Positions 16,460 through 25,882 of a DNA stretch of 64,000 nt are shown one piece after another. A model generated the notes under the pieces. That model made no database searches. It was not told where the DNA came from and saw nothing but the letters and a program-made list of their open reading frames with translations. The DNA is from Pedobacter polysacchareus (GTDB lineage Bacteria > Bacteroidota > Bacteroidia > Sphingobacteriales > Sphingobacteriaceae). The DNA lies in NCBI RefSeq assembly GCF_019802255.1, contig NZ_JAHYSS010000002.1:372001-436000 (forward strand). Reading direction: 5' to 3'. Position numbers and translations under genes: made by a program. Position 1 is the stretch's first letter; each line of letters starts with the position of its first letter.

Positions 16460-17632
16460 TTAGTCAAAATATTCTTTCATTTTTTCAAAGAAACTCTTGT
16501 CGTTCTTTCCTGGCTGAGGTTTGAAGTTAGGGGATTCCCTAAGTTTCTCCAGCATACTTCTTTCTTCCGAACTTAAAGCTTTCGGCGTCCAGATGTTGAC
16601 ATGGATGATCTCATCACCACGGTGGTAAGAATTGATTTCCGGAATACCTTTGCCTTTCAAACGTAAAAGTTTGCCGCTTTGAGTACCTGGTTCAATCTTG
16701 ATTTTTGCTTTACCATCAATGGTAGGCACTTCCGCACTGTAACCTAAAGCCGCATCTACAATAGAAACATGTAAGTCGTAAACCACATTATTTCCTTCGC
16801 GTTTTAGAGATTCATGAGGAATTTCTTCGATCAGGATGATTAGATCACCTGGAATGCCACCCTGAGGCGCTGCATTACCTTTACCACTCATGCTCAGTTG
16901 CATTCCGTCGCTTACCCCAGCAGGGATATTGATGGTAATGGTTTCTTCGCCGCGAGTGATGCCTTCACCATGACAGGAAGTACATTTAGAGGTAATTTGT
17001 GAACCACTACCGTTACAGGTAGGGCAGGTAGAGGTTGTTTGCATTTGTCCCAATATGGTATTGGTTACTCTGCGCACGGCACCGCTTCCACCACAGGTTT
17101 GACAAGTGCTGACCGAATTACGGTCTTTAGCACCTGAACCATCACAGGTTTTACAGCTGACTTGCTTGTTAACTTTGATTTTCTTTTCTACACCGTTGGC
17201 GATTTCTTCCAAGGTAAGTTTTACTTTAATGCGCAGGTTGGTCCCTTTTGCTACACGTCGGCCACCACGAGATTGCTGACCGCCGCCGCCAAAGAAGCTA
17301 TCAAATGGACTGCCGCCACCACCACCGAAAATGTCTCCAAACTGGCTGAAGATATCTTCCATGTTCATGCCGCCGCCACCATAACCGCCACCGCCGCCAG
17401 AAGCACCACCAACACCTGCATGTCCATAATGGTCATAGCGTTGTTTTTTCTCCGGATTACTTAAAATCTCATAAGCTTCAGCTGCTTCCTTAAACTTTTC
17501 CTCTGCTGATTTATCATCCGGGTTTTTATCCGGGTGAAACTTAATGGCTAACTTGCGGTAAGCCTTTTTAATCTCTTCAGCAGATGAACTCTTGGTCACG
17601 CCAAGCACATCATAAAAATCTCTCTTGCTCAT
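16460..17632 (-). CDS. dnaJ: molecular chaperone DnaJ
   Basis: The 390-residue co-chaperone stimulates the DnaK ATPase. It shows a J domain with HPD at 33-35 and a long Gly/Phe-rich linker (about 75-125). The zinc domain has four CxxCxGxG motifs: [24 protein letters not shown] and CTSCHGEG. The C-terminal client-binding domain follows. It is a complete type I DnaJ. The start lies 6 nt after grpE, and dnaK is not adjacent. Confidence 0.97.
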   Translation of the reverse strand: MSKRDFYDVLGVTKSSSAEEIKKAYRKLAIKFHPDKNPDDKSAEEKFKEAAEAYEILSNPEKKQRYDHYGHAGVGGASGGGGGYGGGGMNMEDIFSQFGDIFGGGGGSPFDSFFGGGGQQSRGGRRVAKGTNLRIKVKLTLEEIANGVEKKIKVNKQVSCKTCDGSGAKDRNSVSTCQTCGGSGAVRRVTNTILGQMQTTSTCPTCNGSGSQITSKCTSCHGEGITRGEETITINIPAGVSDGMQLSMSGKGNAAPQGGIPGDLIILIEEIPHESLKREGNNVVYDLHVSIVDAALGYSAEVPTIDGKAKIKIEPGTQSGKLLRLKGKGIPEINSYHRGDEIIHVNIWTPKALSSEERSMLEKLRESPNFKPQPGKNDKSFFEKMKEYFD

Positions 17633-17638
17633 AAAATA

Positions 17639-18223
17639 TTAACTCCCTACAACGACTTTGGCAAAGCGAATCACCTTGTCGTTTAAAGTGTATCCTTTTT
17701 CTAATTCGTCCATCACTTTTCCTTTTAACTCCTCATTTGGAGCAGGAATTTTCGTTATTGCCTCATGAAGATCTGTATCAAATGGGGTATGAATCGTTTC
17801 CATTTCTTTCAGTCCTTTTTGGCCTAATGTACTTTTTAATTTATGGTGAACCAATGCTAAGCCTTCCAGGATCGGAGCTACATCAGTAGCACCTTCCATA
17901 GCCTTATTGGCACGGTCAAAATCATCCAATACCGGAAGCATAGAGACAATTACGTCTTTACCTGCAGTTTGTAAAAGCTCTACACGTTCTTTTTGAGTAC
18001 GACGTTTGTAGTTGTCGAACTCTGCAAATAAGCGCAGATATTTATCATTTAATGCAGCAACTTCCTGTTGTAGTTTTTCTTCAACTGAAAGTTCAGGCTG
18101 AACTTCTTCTGTTGTTGAAGCGGCATCTGCACTTTCTTCGGCTTGCACGTTGGTTACCTGCTCATCAGCAGTATTTTCCATTATAGGATCTTCGATGTCG
18201 TTTTTTTTCTTCTTGCTAAACAT
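17639..18223 (-). CDS. grpE: nucleotide exchange factor GrpE
   Basis: The 194-residue protein begins with a charged, disordered N-terminus (about 60 residues, Glu/Ala rich). It continues into the long coiled-coil LQQEVAALNDKYLRLFAEFDNYKRR and the GrpE head with VLDDFDRA and GYTLNDKVIRFAKVVV. GrpE releases ADP from DnaK. It precedes dnaJ with 6 nt spacing. No CIRCE-type operator is seen upstream, so HrcA control is not supported. Confidence 0.96.
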   Translation of the reverse strand: MFSKKKKNDIEDPIMENTADEQVTNVQAEESADAASTTEEVQPELSVEEKLQQEVAALNDKYLRLFAEFDNYKRRTQKERVELLQTAGKDVIVSMLPVLDDFDRANKAMEGATDVAPILEGLALVHHKLKSTLGQKGLKEMETIHTPFDTDLHEAITKIPAPNEELKGKVMDELEKGYTLNDKVIRFAKVVVGS

Positions 18224-18276
18224 GGTATAGTAGAATTTTTGGATTCAAACTCAAAAGGTTTGCCAATGAATGATAT

Positions 18277-18322
18277 CGGCCATACTGTCAGTTTTCAAAT
18301 GAAAAACTGACCAGAATGGCCG
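18277..18322 (-). other. long imperfect hairpin upstream of grpE
   Basis: Arms GGCCAT...GTCAGTTTT and AAAACTGAC...ATGGCC form about 15 paired bases with one internal loop. No T-run follows on either strand, so it is not an ordinary terminator. It lies between ftsE and grpE, about 55 nt before the grpE ATG. Confidence 0.6.
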
Positions 18323-18349
18323 GATAATAAATGATTTGTCAGAAAATGG

Positions 18350-19033
18350 TTACACGATTTGTGCATCCTGATGCACTACGCCAGCTTCACATTTAATGAT
18401 TCTGGAAGGCAAAGTGCGGATAATATGGTAGTCGTGGGTAGCCATCAATACTGCGGTTCCTCCCTGACTGATTTGTTTCAGCAGCATCACAATTTCTTCA
18501 GAAGTATCCGGGTCCAGGTTGCCTGTAGGCTCATCAGCCAGGATGATTTCCGGGTTATTCAATAAAGCACGGGCAATCACCACACGCTGCTGCTCCCCAC
18601 CGGAAAGCTCATGCGGCATTTTTCTGATTTTAGAACGTAAACCTACTTTCTCCAGCACATCTTTAATGCGCTCCTGAATTAAGGCTGCATCCTTCCAGCC
18701 TGTTGCCTTCAAGACAAACTCTAAGTTCTTTTCTACCGTTCTATCGGTCAGCAGTTGGAAATCCTGAAACACAATACCCAGTTTTCTACGCAAATAAGGT
18801 ACGTCTTTAATCGCCAGGTTCTTTAAATCAAATCCAGCAACCTGTCCTTCACCATTTCCGATGTGCAGGTCCCCATAAATAATTTTCAGTAAACTACTTT
18901 TACCAGATCCTGTCTGACCGATTAGAAAAACGAATTCTCCCTTATCCACATTCAGATTTACATTAGATAAGACCAGGTGTTTCTGCTGGAACACATCTAC
19001 GTTCTTTAAATTTATAACTGCGTTTTCTGTCAT
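18350..19033 (-). CDS. ftsE: FtsE-like ABC ATPase
   Basis: The 227-residue ATPase has Walker [10 protein letters not shown] (about 38-46), Q-loop VFQDFQLL, signature [16 protein letters not shown], Walker [13 protein letters not shown] and H-loop ATHDY. These match the FtsE/LolD branch. FtsE acts with FtsX in septal peptidoglycan hydrolysis, but no ftsX gene lies next to it, so the name is by sequence type only. A 70-residue gene lies 2 nt upstream on the same strand. Confidence 0.8.
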   Translation of the reverse strand: MTENAVINLKNVDVFQQKHLVLSNVNLNVDKGEFVFLIGQTGSGKSSLLKIIYGDLHIGNGEGQVAGFDLKNLAIKDVPYLRRKLGIVFQDFQLLTDRTVEKNLEFVLKATGWKDAALIQERIKDVLEKVGLRSKIRKMPHELSGGEQQRVVIARALLNNPEIILADEPTGNLDPDTSEEIVMLLKQISQGGTAVLMATHDYHIIRTLPSRIIKCEAGVVHQDAQIV

Positions 19034-19035
19034 GT

Positions 19036-19248
19036 TTAAATATCTAATTTAGCAATTTGTCCGAAAGGCAAATCGTTCACAAAATTCATTATATAGGGTA
19101 ACTTATCGCCCAAACCGAGTTTCTCTAAAGATTTATCAGGTCTGTCTACCCGAAAATACGCCAATAGCGTGAATTTATCATCCCGCAACTGTACATAGTC
19201 TGGGATTTTGGCAATGCCTTTAACTTTGATTACATACATTTTGTTCAA
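19036..19248 (-). CDS. small conserved-looking protein upstream of ftsE
   Basis: The 70-residue soluble protein (YVIKVKGIAKIPDYVQLRDD, then FRVDRPDKSLEKLGLGDK) has no signal peptide and no membrane segment. The gene stops 2 nt before ftsE begins, so the two are translationally close. I do not recognise a functional domain. Similar short proteins sometimes carry aldolase names in databases, which the sequence does not support. Confidence 0.65.
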   Translation of the reverse strand: MNKMYVIKVKGIAKIPDYVQLRDDKFTLLAYFRVDRPDKSLEKLGLGDKLPYIMNFVNDLPFGQIAKLDI

Positions 19249-19336
19249 AAATAGTATTTCAAATTGAGAAATGAAGAGAAATGATCTGTTCCCCTGATTT
19301 TACCATCGGTTCAATTGTGGTACAATAATCAGACCC

Positions 19337-20356
19337 TTATATCCCATTTAGGAAGGCAATCGTGTCTACATTGTCTGCATAATCCCATAATTTAGGTGCC
19401 TGACTTTGGCCCGGTGCCAATACCTTGGTATTTAGCTTTAAATCCGCTTTAGAAACCACACATTGGATGTTTTCTTCTTCTTTTACCAGTCTTTCCTGAA
19501 CCTCTTCGAAACTTTTATAACGTTCATAAAATAATACAGCCAATGGCGATACCATGTTTTCATCTTCCTTCAGCAATAGAAAGCCATTGTCGAAATGCGT
19601 CGCCGCATTAACCAGGTAGATCGACTTGTTATAATCGTAGTTGTTGTTGTATTTGAAGTGGTTGATGATGTTCTGGAACGATTCTAAAGGCTCATAGAAG
19701 TTCTTGATGTCGTAATCTTCAGGAATGAAAAGTTTAGATACATTTCTGCAGCCCAAACCAAAGTAATCGAAAATATCATGACCCAGCATCGCGATTTCTT
19801 CTTTGCTTTCTTCGCCGGTCAGCACCGCTACGCTATTTCTGTTCTTCCTGATGATATTAGGCACTTTTCCGAAATAATATTCAAAATATCTGGAGGTATT
19901 GTTGCTGCCAGTAGCAATCACCGCATCAAAATCTTTGAGTCTTTCTATGTAAACGATGTGAGGGGCAAGCAATGGCTCGATTTCTACCAATCTTTTTAAT
20001 AAAGCTGGCAGCAGCTTGTCATCCGAAGAAGAAAGCTTGATCAATGCAATATTTCCTGTGGCCAGCACAGAAATTACATCATGAAAACCTACCATTGGTA
20101 TATTTCCAGCTAAAATCAGTCCTACTTTTTTCGGTGTCTCGCTGATCTTGATGGATTTAAACCAGGTTTCAATATCCTGGTCATTGAGCATCTGGTTTAA
20201 TGCTTTTAAGGCTTTTTCCACTTCCTCAACGGTGAACCAGGCATTGCTATTTGGTGCTGATAAAATTAAATTTTTAAAGTCAGGATCGGGATTGGCAGTA
20301 AATTGACCAAGCTTTTTGAGTGCAATTATGAGTTTTTCAGCAGTAAGGATTGCCAT
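19337..20356 (-). CDS. acyl-CoA reductase (LuxC-like)
   Basis: The 339-residue protein belongs to the LuxC/aldehyde-dehydrogenase-fold acyl-CoA reductases. It has AGNIPMVGFHDVISVLATGN for nucleotide binding and the probable catalytic cysteine in FGLGCRNVSKLFIP. Such enzymes reduce acyl-CoA to aldehyde with NAD(P)H. There are no other lux genes here. It is divergent from a 4Fe-4S ferredoxin gene with about 75 nt between starts, an arrangement that hints at shared control. Confidence 0.85.
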   Translation of the reverse strand: MAILTAEKLIIALKKLGQFTANPDPDFKNLILSAPNSNAWFTVEEVEKALKALNQMLNDQDIETWFKSIKISETPKKVGLILAGNIPMVGFHDVISVLATGNIALIKLSSSDDKLLPALLKRLVEIEPLLAPHIVYIERLKDFDAVIATGSNNTSRYFEYYFGKVPNIIRKNRNSVAVLTGEESKEEIAMLGHDIFDYFGLGCRNVSKLFIPEDYDIKNFYEPLESFQNIINHFKYNNNYDYNKSIYLVNAATHFDNGFLLLKEDENMVSPLAVLFYERYKSFEEVQERLVKEEENIQCVVSKADLKLNTKVLAPGQSQAPKLWDYADNVDTIAFLNGI

Positions 20357-20383
20357 ATTCCAATTATTTTAAAGTTTATGTGT

Positions 20384-20391
20384 TATATTTG
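20384..20391 (+). promoter_or_regulatory. -7 promoter box of the 4Fe-4S ferredoxin gene
   Basis: TATATTTG is an exact TAnnTTTG match in the divergent intergenic region, 40 nt before the ferredoxin ATG. Confidence 0.5.
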
Positions 20392-20431
20392 CATTGCAAA
20401 GGTAACCTTAGCATTAGAATTAGACGAAGAC

Positions 20432-20782
20432 ATGGCTATTAAAATAACAGACGAATGTATTAACTGTGGAGCATGTGAGCCTGAATGCCCAAATAATGCA
20501 ATTTATGACGCAGGTACAGCCTGGAGATTCTCTGATGGAACCAATTTAAATGGCATCATTGATTTCGGCGGTAAAGAGGTGGACGCAGAAGCTTCTATGG
20601 AAGCGGGATCGGACGAAGTTTATTATATCGTTTCCGATAAGTGTACAGAGTGTAAAGGCTTTCATGATGAACCTCAATGTGCGGCAGTATGCCCGGTAGA
20701 TTGTTGCGTTGATGATGAAGATGTACGCGAAACTGAAGAAGAACTATTGGCTAAAAAAGCCTGGTTACATCAGGAAAATTAA
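20432..20782 (+). CDS. 2[4Fe-4S] ferredoxin
   Basis: The 116-residue electron carrier has one standard cluster motif CINCGACEPECP and a second motif CTECKGFHDEPQCAAVCP with a long insertion between the second and third cysteines. Insertions of this kind mark Allochromatium-type low-potential ferredoxins. About 45 residues separate the motifs. I start at the ATG at 20432, since the longer open frame overlaps the divergent reductase gene. A terminator follows. Pairing with the LuxC-like reductase is suggested by position only. Confidence 0.93.
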   Translation: MAIKITDECINCGACEPECPNNAIYDAGTAWRFSDGTNLNGIIDFGGKEVDAEASMEAGSDEVYYIVSDKCTECKGFHDEPQCAAVCPVDCCVDDEDVRETEEELLAKKAWLHQEN

Positions 20783-20804
20783 GAACATAAATATTGAAAA
20801 ATAT

Positions 20805-20833
20805 AAAGGACGCTTAGATAGCGTCCTTTTTTT
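20805..20833 (+). terminator. terminator after the ferredoxin gene
   Basis: The stem AAAGGACGCT/AGCGTCCTTT with a 5-nt loop is followed by further T residues. It also separates the convergent universal stress gene. Confidence 0.9.
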
Positions 20834-20858
20834 ATGCCTGATATTTTAATGCAGCTGC

Positions 20859-21314
20859 TTATTCTTTATCTTCAAATTTATTAGGGACAATCAGGACCGG
20901 GCAGGCTGATTTTCTAGCCACATGCTCAGCAACACTGCCCATTAGGAAATGATACAGTCCTGTGCGGCCATAAGTGCCGATGACAATCAGGTTGGAACCC
21001 CATTCATCAGATTGCTGGATAATCCCATGCGCTGCATTGTCAATCACACTTAAATAAGTGGTTGGAATGCCTAAACTGTATTTGGCTTCAATTTCTTTCA
21101 ATAGCATCGTGCTATTTTCTTCACTGTTGTCGTAAGTCTCCAGAAAAACCGGGGCAAGCGTTAGGTCCGGATTAATATTTGCCGGAATGGGTTCGATGAT
21201 GTTCACCAGTGCTACTTCTGCACCAAATGTTTTTGCGATTTCATACCCTGTCTTGGCCGCCTTTTCGGAGCAGGTACTATTGTCGACAGCAATTAAAATC
21301 TTTTTAAGGTTCAT
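20859..21314 (-). CDS. universal stress protein (UspA family)
   Basis: The 151-residue single Usp domain begins KKILIAVDNSTCSEKAAKTG and ends with the ATP-binding pattern IGTYGRTGLYHFLMGSVAEHV (G-2x-G-9x-GS), then KSACPVLIVP. ATP-binding Usp proteins support survival under stress. It is convergent with the ferredoxin gene and divergent from the NlpC/P60 peptidase gene. Confidence 0.93.
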   Translation of the reverse strand: MNLKKILIAVDNSTCSEKAAKTGYEIAKTFGAEVALVNIIEPIPANINPDLTLAPVFLETYDNSEENSTMLLKEIEAKYSLGIPTTYLSVIDNAAHGIIQQSDEWGSNLIVIGTYGRTGLYHFLMGSVAEHVARKSACPVLIVPNKFEDKE

Positions 21315-21498
21315 GGTCTTACAATTTAATGGTTATACTATTAAGACATCTTGTAACTTGAATTGTTTGCTGATCCCAGGTGATATCAGATTGGATTTGC
21401 TGGAAAAGCGAATTCCTTTGCCTAATATATAGATTTCTAATGAGTTTGTAATAATGGGACAGATATTGTTATTTTTATAGCGCCAGAAGCACATTAAT

Positions 21499-22281
21499 AT
21501 GGAACAACAATATGGAATTTGCAGGGTAGCTATTGCCCCTTTAAGGACTGAGGCCTCGGATAGGGCCGAAATTAGTTCTCAGTTGCTTTTTGGAGATCAT
21601 GTAGAAATCCTGGAAAAAAAAGAGAACTGGTGGTTGGTTTACAACGCTTATGATGGTTACGAAGGCTGGATGGATTTCAAACAGCTGACCATGATTTCCT
21701 TAGAGCAATATGCAAATAACCATGATTGCGACCATGTAGTTCCTGCAGAGTTATTGGGTACCGTGATCGATGAGCAGGGGACTAAATATTACCTTTCTCC
21801 GGGAAGTAACCTTCCGATGCTGGAAAATGGCTTCTGTTCCCTTGGTCAGCAAAAATATGCGGTCATGTTTACCCCCTTAAAAATCTCCGCTTATCATACA
21901 GTGGAAGAGTTGATCAAACACGCACTTTTCTTTCTGAATGCGCCATACTTATGGGGTGGAAGGAATTTATTTGGGATTGATTGCTCTGGATTTGTACAAA
22001 TCATCTTTAAATTAAACGGAATCCATTTGAAACGTGACGCCTGGCAGCAGGCAGAACAAGGGGAGGTGGTCGACTTTTTACCAGGTGTAAAACCAGGAGA
22101 TGTTGCCTTTTTCGACAATGCAGAGGGCAAGATCATTCATGTAGGCATTATGCTCAGTACAGATCGCATCATTCATGCCTCGGGCAAGGTCAGAATTGAT
22201 CCGATAGATGATCAGGGAATTTATAATGCGGAGTTGGGACGTTACAGCCACCAACTCAGGATCATTAAACGCTTTATCTAA
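21499..22281 (+). CDS. C40 (NlpC/P60) peptidase with SH3 domain
   Basis: The 260-residue protein has an N-terminal bacterial SH3-like region (about 5-65), a second SH3-like linker and a C-terminal NlpC/P60 catalytic domain. The catalytic residues are visible: Cys162 in GIDCSGFVQ, His214 in HVGIML and His226 in IIHASGK. These enzymes cut peptidoglycan stem peptides, usually between D-Glu and diaminopimelate. No signal peptide is visible, so it may act on recycled muropeptides in the cytoplasm. The stop overlaps the convergent OsmC gene by 4 bp. Confidence 0.92.
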   Translation: MEQQYGICRVAIAPLRTEASDRAEISSQLLFGDHVEILEKKENWWLVYNAYDGYEGWMDFKQLTMISLEQYANNHDCDHVVPAELLGTVIDEQGTKYYLSPGSNLPMLENGFCSLGQQKYAVMFTPLKISAYHTVEELIKHALFFLNAPYLWGGRNLFGIDCSGFVQIIFKLNGIHLKRDAWQQAEQGEVVDFLPGVKPGDVAFFDNAEGKIIHVGIMLSTDRIIHASGKVRIDPIDDQGIYNAELGRYSHQLRIIKRFI

Positions 22282-22754
22282 CTGCCTTCTATTACGAAAT
22301 TTGGCGCACACTTTACCGGGAAATTGCAGGAATTGGCAATGAAACACATTTTGTGTGCCTGCTCATGTAAAGCATTCGCCTTTTCCTGGTCTGCTGCTCT
22401 GGTAATGGTGACAACCGGATTTAAGATCACTTCTGAAAAGTAACCACTGCCATCCGCATTTTCAATCATCGTTCCTACTGCATTGTCCTGATAATCCATG
22501 ACAATGATGTCGTTTTGTGAACAAAGGTGAAGGTACCAAAGCATGTGGCAGGAGGAGAGCGAAGAAACCAATAAATCCTCAGGATTGTGTTTGTTTTTAT
22601 CACCTAGAAATGCGGAATCAGAAGAGCCTGCAATATCAGGTTTCTGAGCAACGGAAATCACATAGTTTCTGTCGTACGAGCGATAATCCATGGTTCCTGA
22701 ACCTTTATTTCCTGTCCAGGTGACTGCAGTTTTATATTGATGTTCTTTTGCCAT
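22278..22754 (-). CDS. OsmC family peroxide-reducing protein
   Basis: The 158-residue protein has the two family cysteines: one in LLVSSLSSCHMLWYLHLC and one in HKMCFIANSCNFPV. OsmC/Ohr proteins reduce organic hydroperoxides through this cysteine pair. The sequence resembles the YhfA/OsmC side rather than classical Ohr; the exact subgroup is uncertain. It meets the C40 peptidase gene tail-to-tail with a 4-bp overlap. Confidence 0.88.
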   Translation of the reverse strand: MAKEHQYKTAVTWTGNKGSGTMDYRSYDRNYVISVAQKPDIAGSSDSAFLGDKNKHNPEDLLVSSLSSCHMLWYLHLCSQNDIIVMDYQDNAVGTMIENADGSGYFSEVILNPVVTITRAADQEKANALHEQAHKMCFIANSCNFPVKCAPNFVIEGS

Positions 22755-22842
22755 GATTGGTACTATATTTATACCAATTTAAACATTCTTATATTTCTTT
22801 CCTCAGTTTTTTGAAAGTAAATGGCAGTATTCTGATAACCTG

Positions 22843-23739
22843 CTAGTTAAATTTCCAAACCATCACTTGTCGGTCGTCTCCAGTAGAAATCAAGTAGTTA
22901 CCATCTGTACTCCAGATCAGTTTATTGATGGAATGGAAGTGTCCTTCTGTATTCTTTTCCAGGCTTAGGATTTTGTACAGTTTAAAATCGGCACTGCCCC
23001 AAACTTTAATGCCTTTATCCTGACTGCAAGTCGCAAAATAAGGTTCAGTAGGGTGAAATGCGATGGCATAAATGCTGAATAGGTGTGCAGCGATACTATT
23101 GATCAGCTCATAATCAGGTAAACTCCAGACTTTCAATTGCGCATCCCGACTGCCTGAAATCAGGTAATCTCCGGCAGGAGAATATTGCAGGGAGGTAATC
23201 GGTAAAGTGTGACTTCTTAATTCCTTCAGCAGACTGAAATCCTCCGTATGGTAGATTCTGATCAGGCCATCTTTGCCACCCAATGCCATTTCCTTTTCAT
23301 CATTACTCAAAGCAATCACCCTAACGGTTTGAGGGATCACCTGAAAATGATACAGTAAAGAGAAGTCAGCTAATGACCATACGGCCAGCATACCATCTTC
23401 TCCGGTGCTGATCAGTTCGTTCTTATAGGTGATGGTCTTCAGGTCAAATACGCCTTTTTGATGGAAGTTTAAAGTGGCAACCACTTTTTCTTCCTCGAGG
23501 TTAAAGACCAGGATGGTGCCGCTGCGCTGTGCGATGAAAAGCAGGTTGCCGAAACGGTGCAAAGCATATACAGAGCTTTGCACCGGCACCAGCACTTTTA
23601 CAAACCCCATCGTTTCCAATGACCATTCTACAATACCTTTATCATTTCCGGCACTAAAAAACGTGTCTTTTTTAGGAGAGTTCAGTAAGGCGTAGATTGG
23701 GTTTTGGTGTCCGCTTAAGGTATGTAAGTGTTTCAGCAT
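22843..23739 (-). CDS. WD40 repeat protein
   Basis: The 298-residue protein consists of tandem WD40 repeats, each about 40 residues, with patterns such as TLSGHQNPIYALL, GEDGMLAVWSL, GGKDGLIRIYHTED, SGSRDAQLKVWSL, SQDKGIKVWGSADF and TGDDRQVMVWKF. About seven blades would form one closed propeller, used as a protein-binding platform. No signal peptide or other domain is present. It lies just downstream of the histidine operon with a 40-nt gap and may be read from it. Confidence 0.9.
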   Translation of the reverse strand: MLKHLHTLSGHQNPIYALLNSPKKDTFFSAGNDKGIVEWSLETMGFVKVLVPVQSSVYALHRFGNLLFIAQRSGTILVFNLEEEKVVATLNFHQKGVFDLKTITYKNELISTGEDGMLAVWSLADFSLLYHFQVIPQTVRVIALSNDEKEMALGGKDGLIRIYHTEDFSLLKELRSHTLPITSLQYSPAGDYLISGSRDAQLKVWSLPDYELINSIAAHLFSIYAIAFHPTEPYFATCSQDKGIKVWGSADFKLYKILSLEKNTEGHFHSINKLIWSTDGNYLISTGDDRQVMVWKFN

Positions 23740-23781
23740 TTTAATTTATTCTTGGTACCGCTTGTCTTTATGGACAGCAGC

Positions 23782-24375
23782 TTATGATTTACGGTGTCTT
23801 TTTTCCAGGTTTTGAGCAATTTCCGTCAAGCTTTTTCCTTTTTCTTTTAGCAAGACTAAAAGGTGGAAAATCAGGTCTGAACTTTCATTCACAAAATCTT
23901 CATCGGTTTCGTTTAAAGCGGCAATCACGGTTTCTACACCTTCTTCACCAACTTTTTGCGCAATCTTGTTCAGTCCTTTCTGACGTAACTTGTTGACATA
24001 AGATTCTTCTGAAGGGTTTTCATACCTGTCGGAGATGACGCTTTCCAATTCAAAAAGGAAGTTTTGATTGTAATCCGTTTTAAAGCAGCTTCTGCTACCT
24101 GTATGACAGGTTGGACCTACCGGGCTCGCTTTGATTAAAATCGTATCGCGGTCGCAGTCAATATGTGTGTCTTTTACGAAAAGGAAGTTTCCACTTTCTT
24201 CCCCTTTAGTCCAGAGGCGGTTTTTAGACCTGGAAAAGAAGGTCACTTTGCCCTCTTCCTGAGTTTTTGTCCAGGCTTCCTGGTTCATGTAACCCAGCAT
24301 TAAAACTTCCAGTGTCTGGTGGTCCTGAATGATGACAGGAACCAGGCCATCCGTTTTTTCAAAATCTATAATCAT
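23782..24375 (-). CDS. hisIE: bifunctional HisIE (phosphoribosyl-AMP cyclohydrolase / phosphoribosyl-ATP pyrophosphatase)
   Basis: The 197-residue fusion catalyses steps 2 and 3 of histidine synthesis. The N-terminal cyclohydrolase part has [21 protein letters not shown] with zinc cysteines. The C-terminal pyrophosphatase part has [15 protein letters not shown] and [13 protein letters not shown]. It is the last gene of the operon and overlaps hisF by 4 bp. Both halves look complete. Confidence 0.96.
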   Translation of the reverse strand: MIIDFEKTDGLVPVIIQDHQTLEVLMLGYMNQEAWTKTQEEGKVTFFSRSKNRLWTKGEESGNFLFVKDTHIDCDRDTILIKASPVGPTCHTGSRSCFKTDYNQNFLFELESVISDRYENPSEESYVNKLRQKGLNKIAQKVGEEGVETVIAALNETDEDFVNESSDLIFHLLVLLKEKGKSLTEIAQNLEKRHRKS

Positions 24376-25127
24376 AACCTTACAGGTATATTGTGGTATT
24401 TTAATTTTTGTTTCAGGTCGGGGATAGGGATCTCAGCAAAGTGAAATACCGAAGCCGCAAGGGCTGCATCCACGCCTGTTTTTTCAAAGACTTCTATGAA
24501 ATGTTCAATAGTTCCGGCACCTCCAGAGGCAATTACAGGGATATTGATCATTTGTGTAATGCGATTCAATAACTTGCAATCAAATCCTTGTTTTGTCCCA
24601 TCATGGTCCATAGAGGTGAGCAGAATCTCTCCTGCACCCATATTTTCTGCCTGTTTGATCCAGTTTTCTGTTTCCAGTTCAGTGATCAGTCGGCCGCCGT
24701 TCAAATGCACGCGGTTTTTGCCTTCCACCAATTTGGTATCTACAGCTACCACTACAAACTGAACGCCAAAAGCAGCTGCCAGTTCTTCAATCAAAGCAGG
24801 GTTTTTCACTGCTGCCGAGTTGATGCTGATCTTATCAGCGCCTGCATTGAGCAAAGCTTCAGCATCCTGGATGGTGGTAATACCGCCGCCAATGGTAAAA
24901 GGGATGTTCAGCTGACGGGCAACTGATTTCACCATTTCTATCATTGTTTTACGACGTTCATGGGTGGCAGTAATGTCCAGAAAAACAAGTTCATCGGCAC
25001 CTTGCTGGGCATATTGCCAGGCCAGTTCTACCGGATCTCCTGCATCTTTCAGGTCTACAAAGTTGACCCCTTTAACCGTTCTGCCATCTTTAACATCCAG
25101 GCATGGAATGATACGTTTACTTAGCAT
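24372..25127 (-). CDS. hisF: imidazole glycerol phosphate synthase cyclase subunit HisF
   Basis: The 251-residue TIM barrel makes imidazole glycerol phosphate and AICAR using ammonia from HisH. The catalytic aspartates are seen in [18 protein letters not shown] (Asp near residue 11) and VVAVDTK (near 130). The phosphate-binding [11 protein letters not shown] is intact. It lies 4 nt after hisA and overlaps hisIE. Confidence 0.97.
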   Translation of the reverse strand: MLSKRIIPCLDVKDGRTVKGVNFVDLKDAGDPVELAWQYAQQGADELVFLDITATHERRKTMIEMVKSVARQLNIPFTIGGGITTIQDAEALLNAGADKISINSAAVKNPALIEELAAAFGVQFVVVAVDTKLVEGKNRVHLNGGRLITELETENWIKQAENMGAGEILLTSMDHDGTKQGFDCKLLNRITQMINIPVIASGGAGTIEHFIEVFEKTGVDAALAASVFHFAEIPIPDLKQKLKYHNIPVRL

Positions 25128-25131
25128 CGGC

Positions 25132-25881
25132 TTAAAGAGAAGTCATTTGCTTTAAATTCCATTCTTTGATCTCCTCAATGGTGATTCTGTTTTCATAGAT
25201 GGCTTTACCAACTACCACAGAACGGATGTCTAATTTTGCCAGTTCTTCAATGTCCGCCATCGAACTTACGCCGCCAGAGGCGATTAGTTTAATGAAAGGA
25301 GAGTGCTCCAATAGTTTTTTATAAAGGTCTACCGCAGCTCCGCCTAGTTTTCCGTCTTTGTTAATATCGGTACATAGGAATCTGAAAAAGCCCAATTGCA
25401 GGCATTTATCTACGTAATCCATTAATTTTACCGGCGAACTTTCCATCCATCCAGAATATTTGATCACTTCATCCAATACATCAATCGCAATCACGATTCT
25501 GTTGGCATAATCATATTTCTTACCTACTTCCTGGCTCAATTCCGCAAGGAAATCTGGATTAGTGATGGCTTGTGTACCTACGATGACGCGGTGAATTCCA
25601 GCATCCAATAGGTCTGTAACCTGTTGAATGGTGCGGATACCACCTCCGTATTGCACACGCATATCAGTTTTACTGATGATTTCAAACAATGCTTTCTGGT
25701 TACTAAAATCACCTTTGGCACCGTTTAAGTCAATAATATGTATGAATTCTGTACCGTTAGAACGGTATGTTTCGATCATTTCAGCGATGGAAACATCATA
25801 TTCAGTTTTCTGGTTGTAGTCACCTTCTCTAAGACGAACGACTTTACCATCTAAAATATCAATAGCAGGAATAATGTACAT
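25132..25881 (-). CDS. hisA: phosphoribosylformimino-AICAR-P isomerase HisA
   Basis: The 249-residue TIM barrel opens with [20 protein letters not shown], which carries the catalytic Asp. It continues with [18 protein letters not shown] and [16 protein letters not shown] phosphate sites. It catalyses the fourth step, isomerisation of ProFAR to PRFAR. Spacing is 1 nt to hisH and 4 nt to hisF, so the genes are translationally coupled. Confidence 0.97.
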   Translation of the reverse strand: MYIIPAIDILDGKVVRLREGDYNQKTEYDVSIAEMIETYRSNGTEFIHIIDLNGAKGDFSNQKALFEIISKTDMRVQYGGGIRTIQQVTDLLDAGIHRVIVGTQAITNPDFLAELSQEVGKKYDYANRIVIAIDVLDEVIKYSGWMESSPVKLMDYVDKCLQLGFFRFLCTDINKDGKLGGAAVDLYKKLLEHSPFIKLIASGGVSSMADIEELAKLDIRSVVVGKAIYENRITIEEIKEWNLKQMTSL

Positions 25882-25882
25882 T

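Noticed and set aside
18224..18349. CIRCE heat-shock operator upstream of grpE
   Set aside because: The inverted repeat there does not match the TTAGCACTC-N9-GAGTGCTAA consensus.
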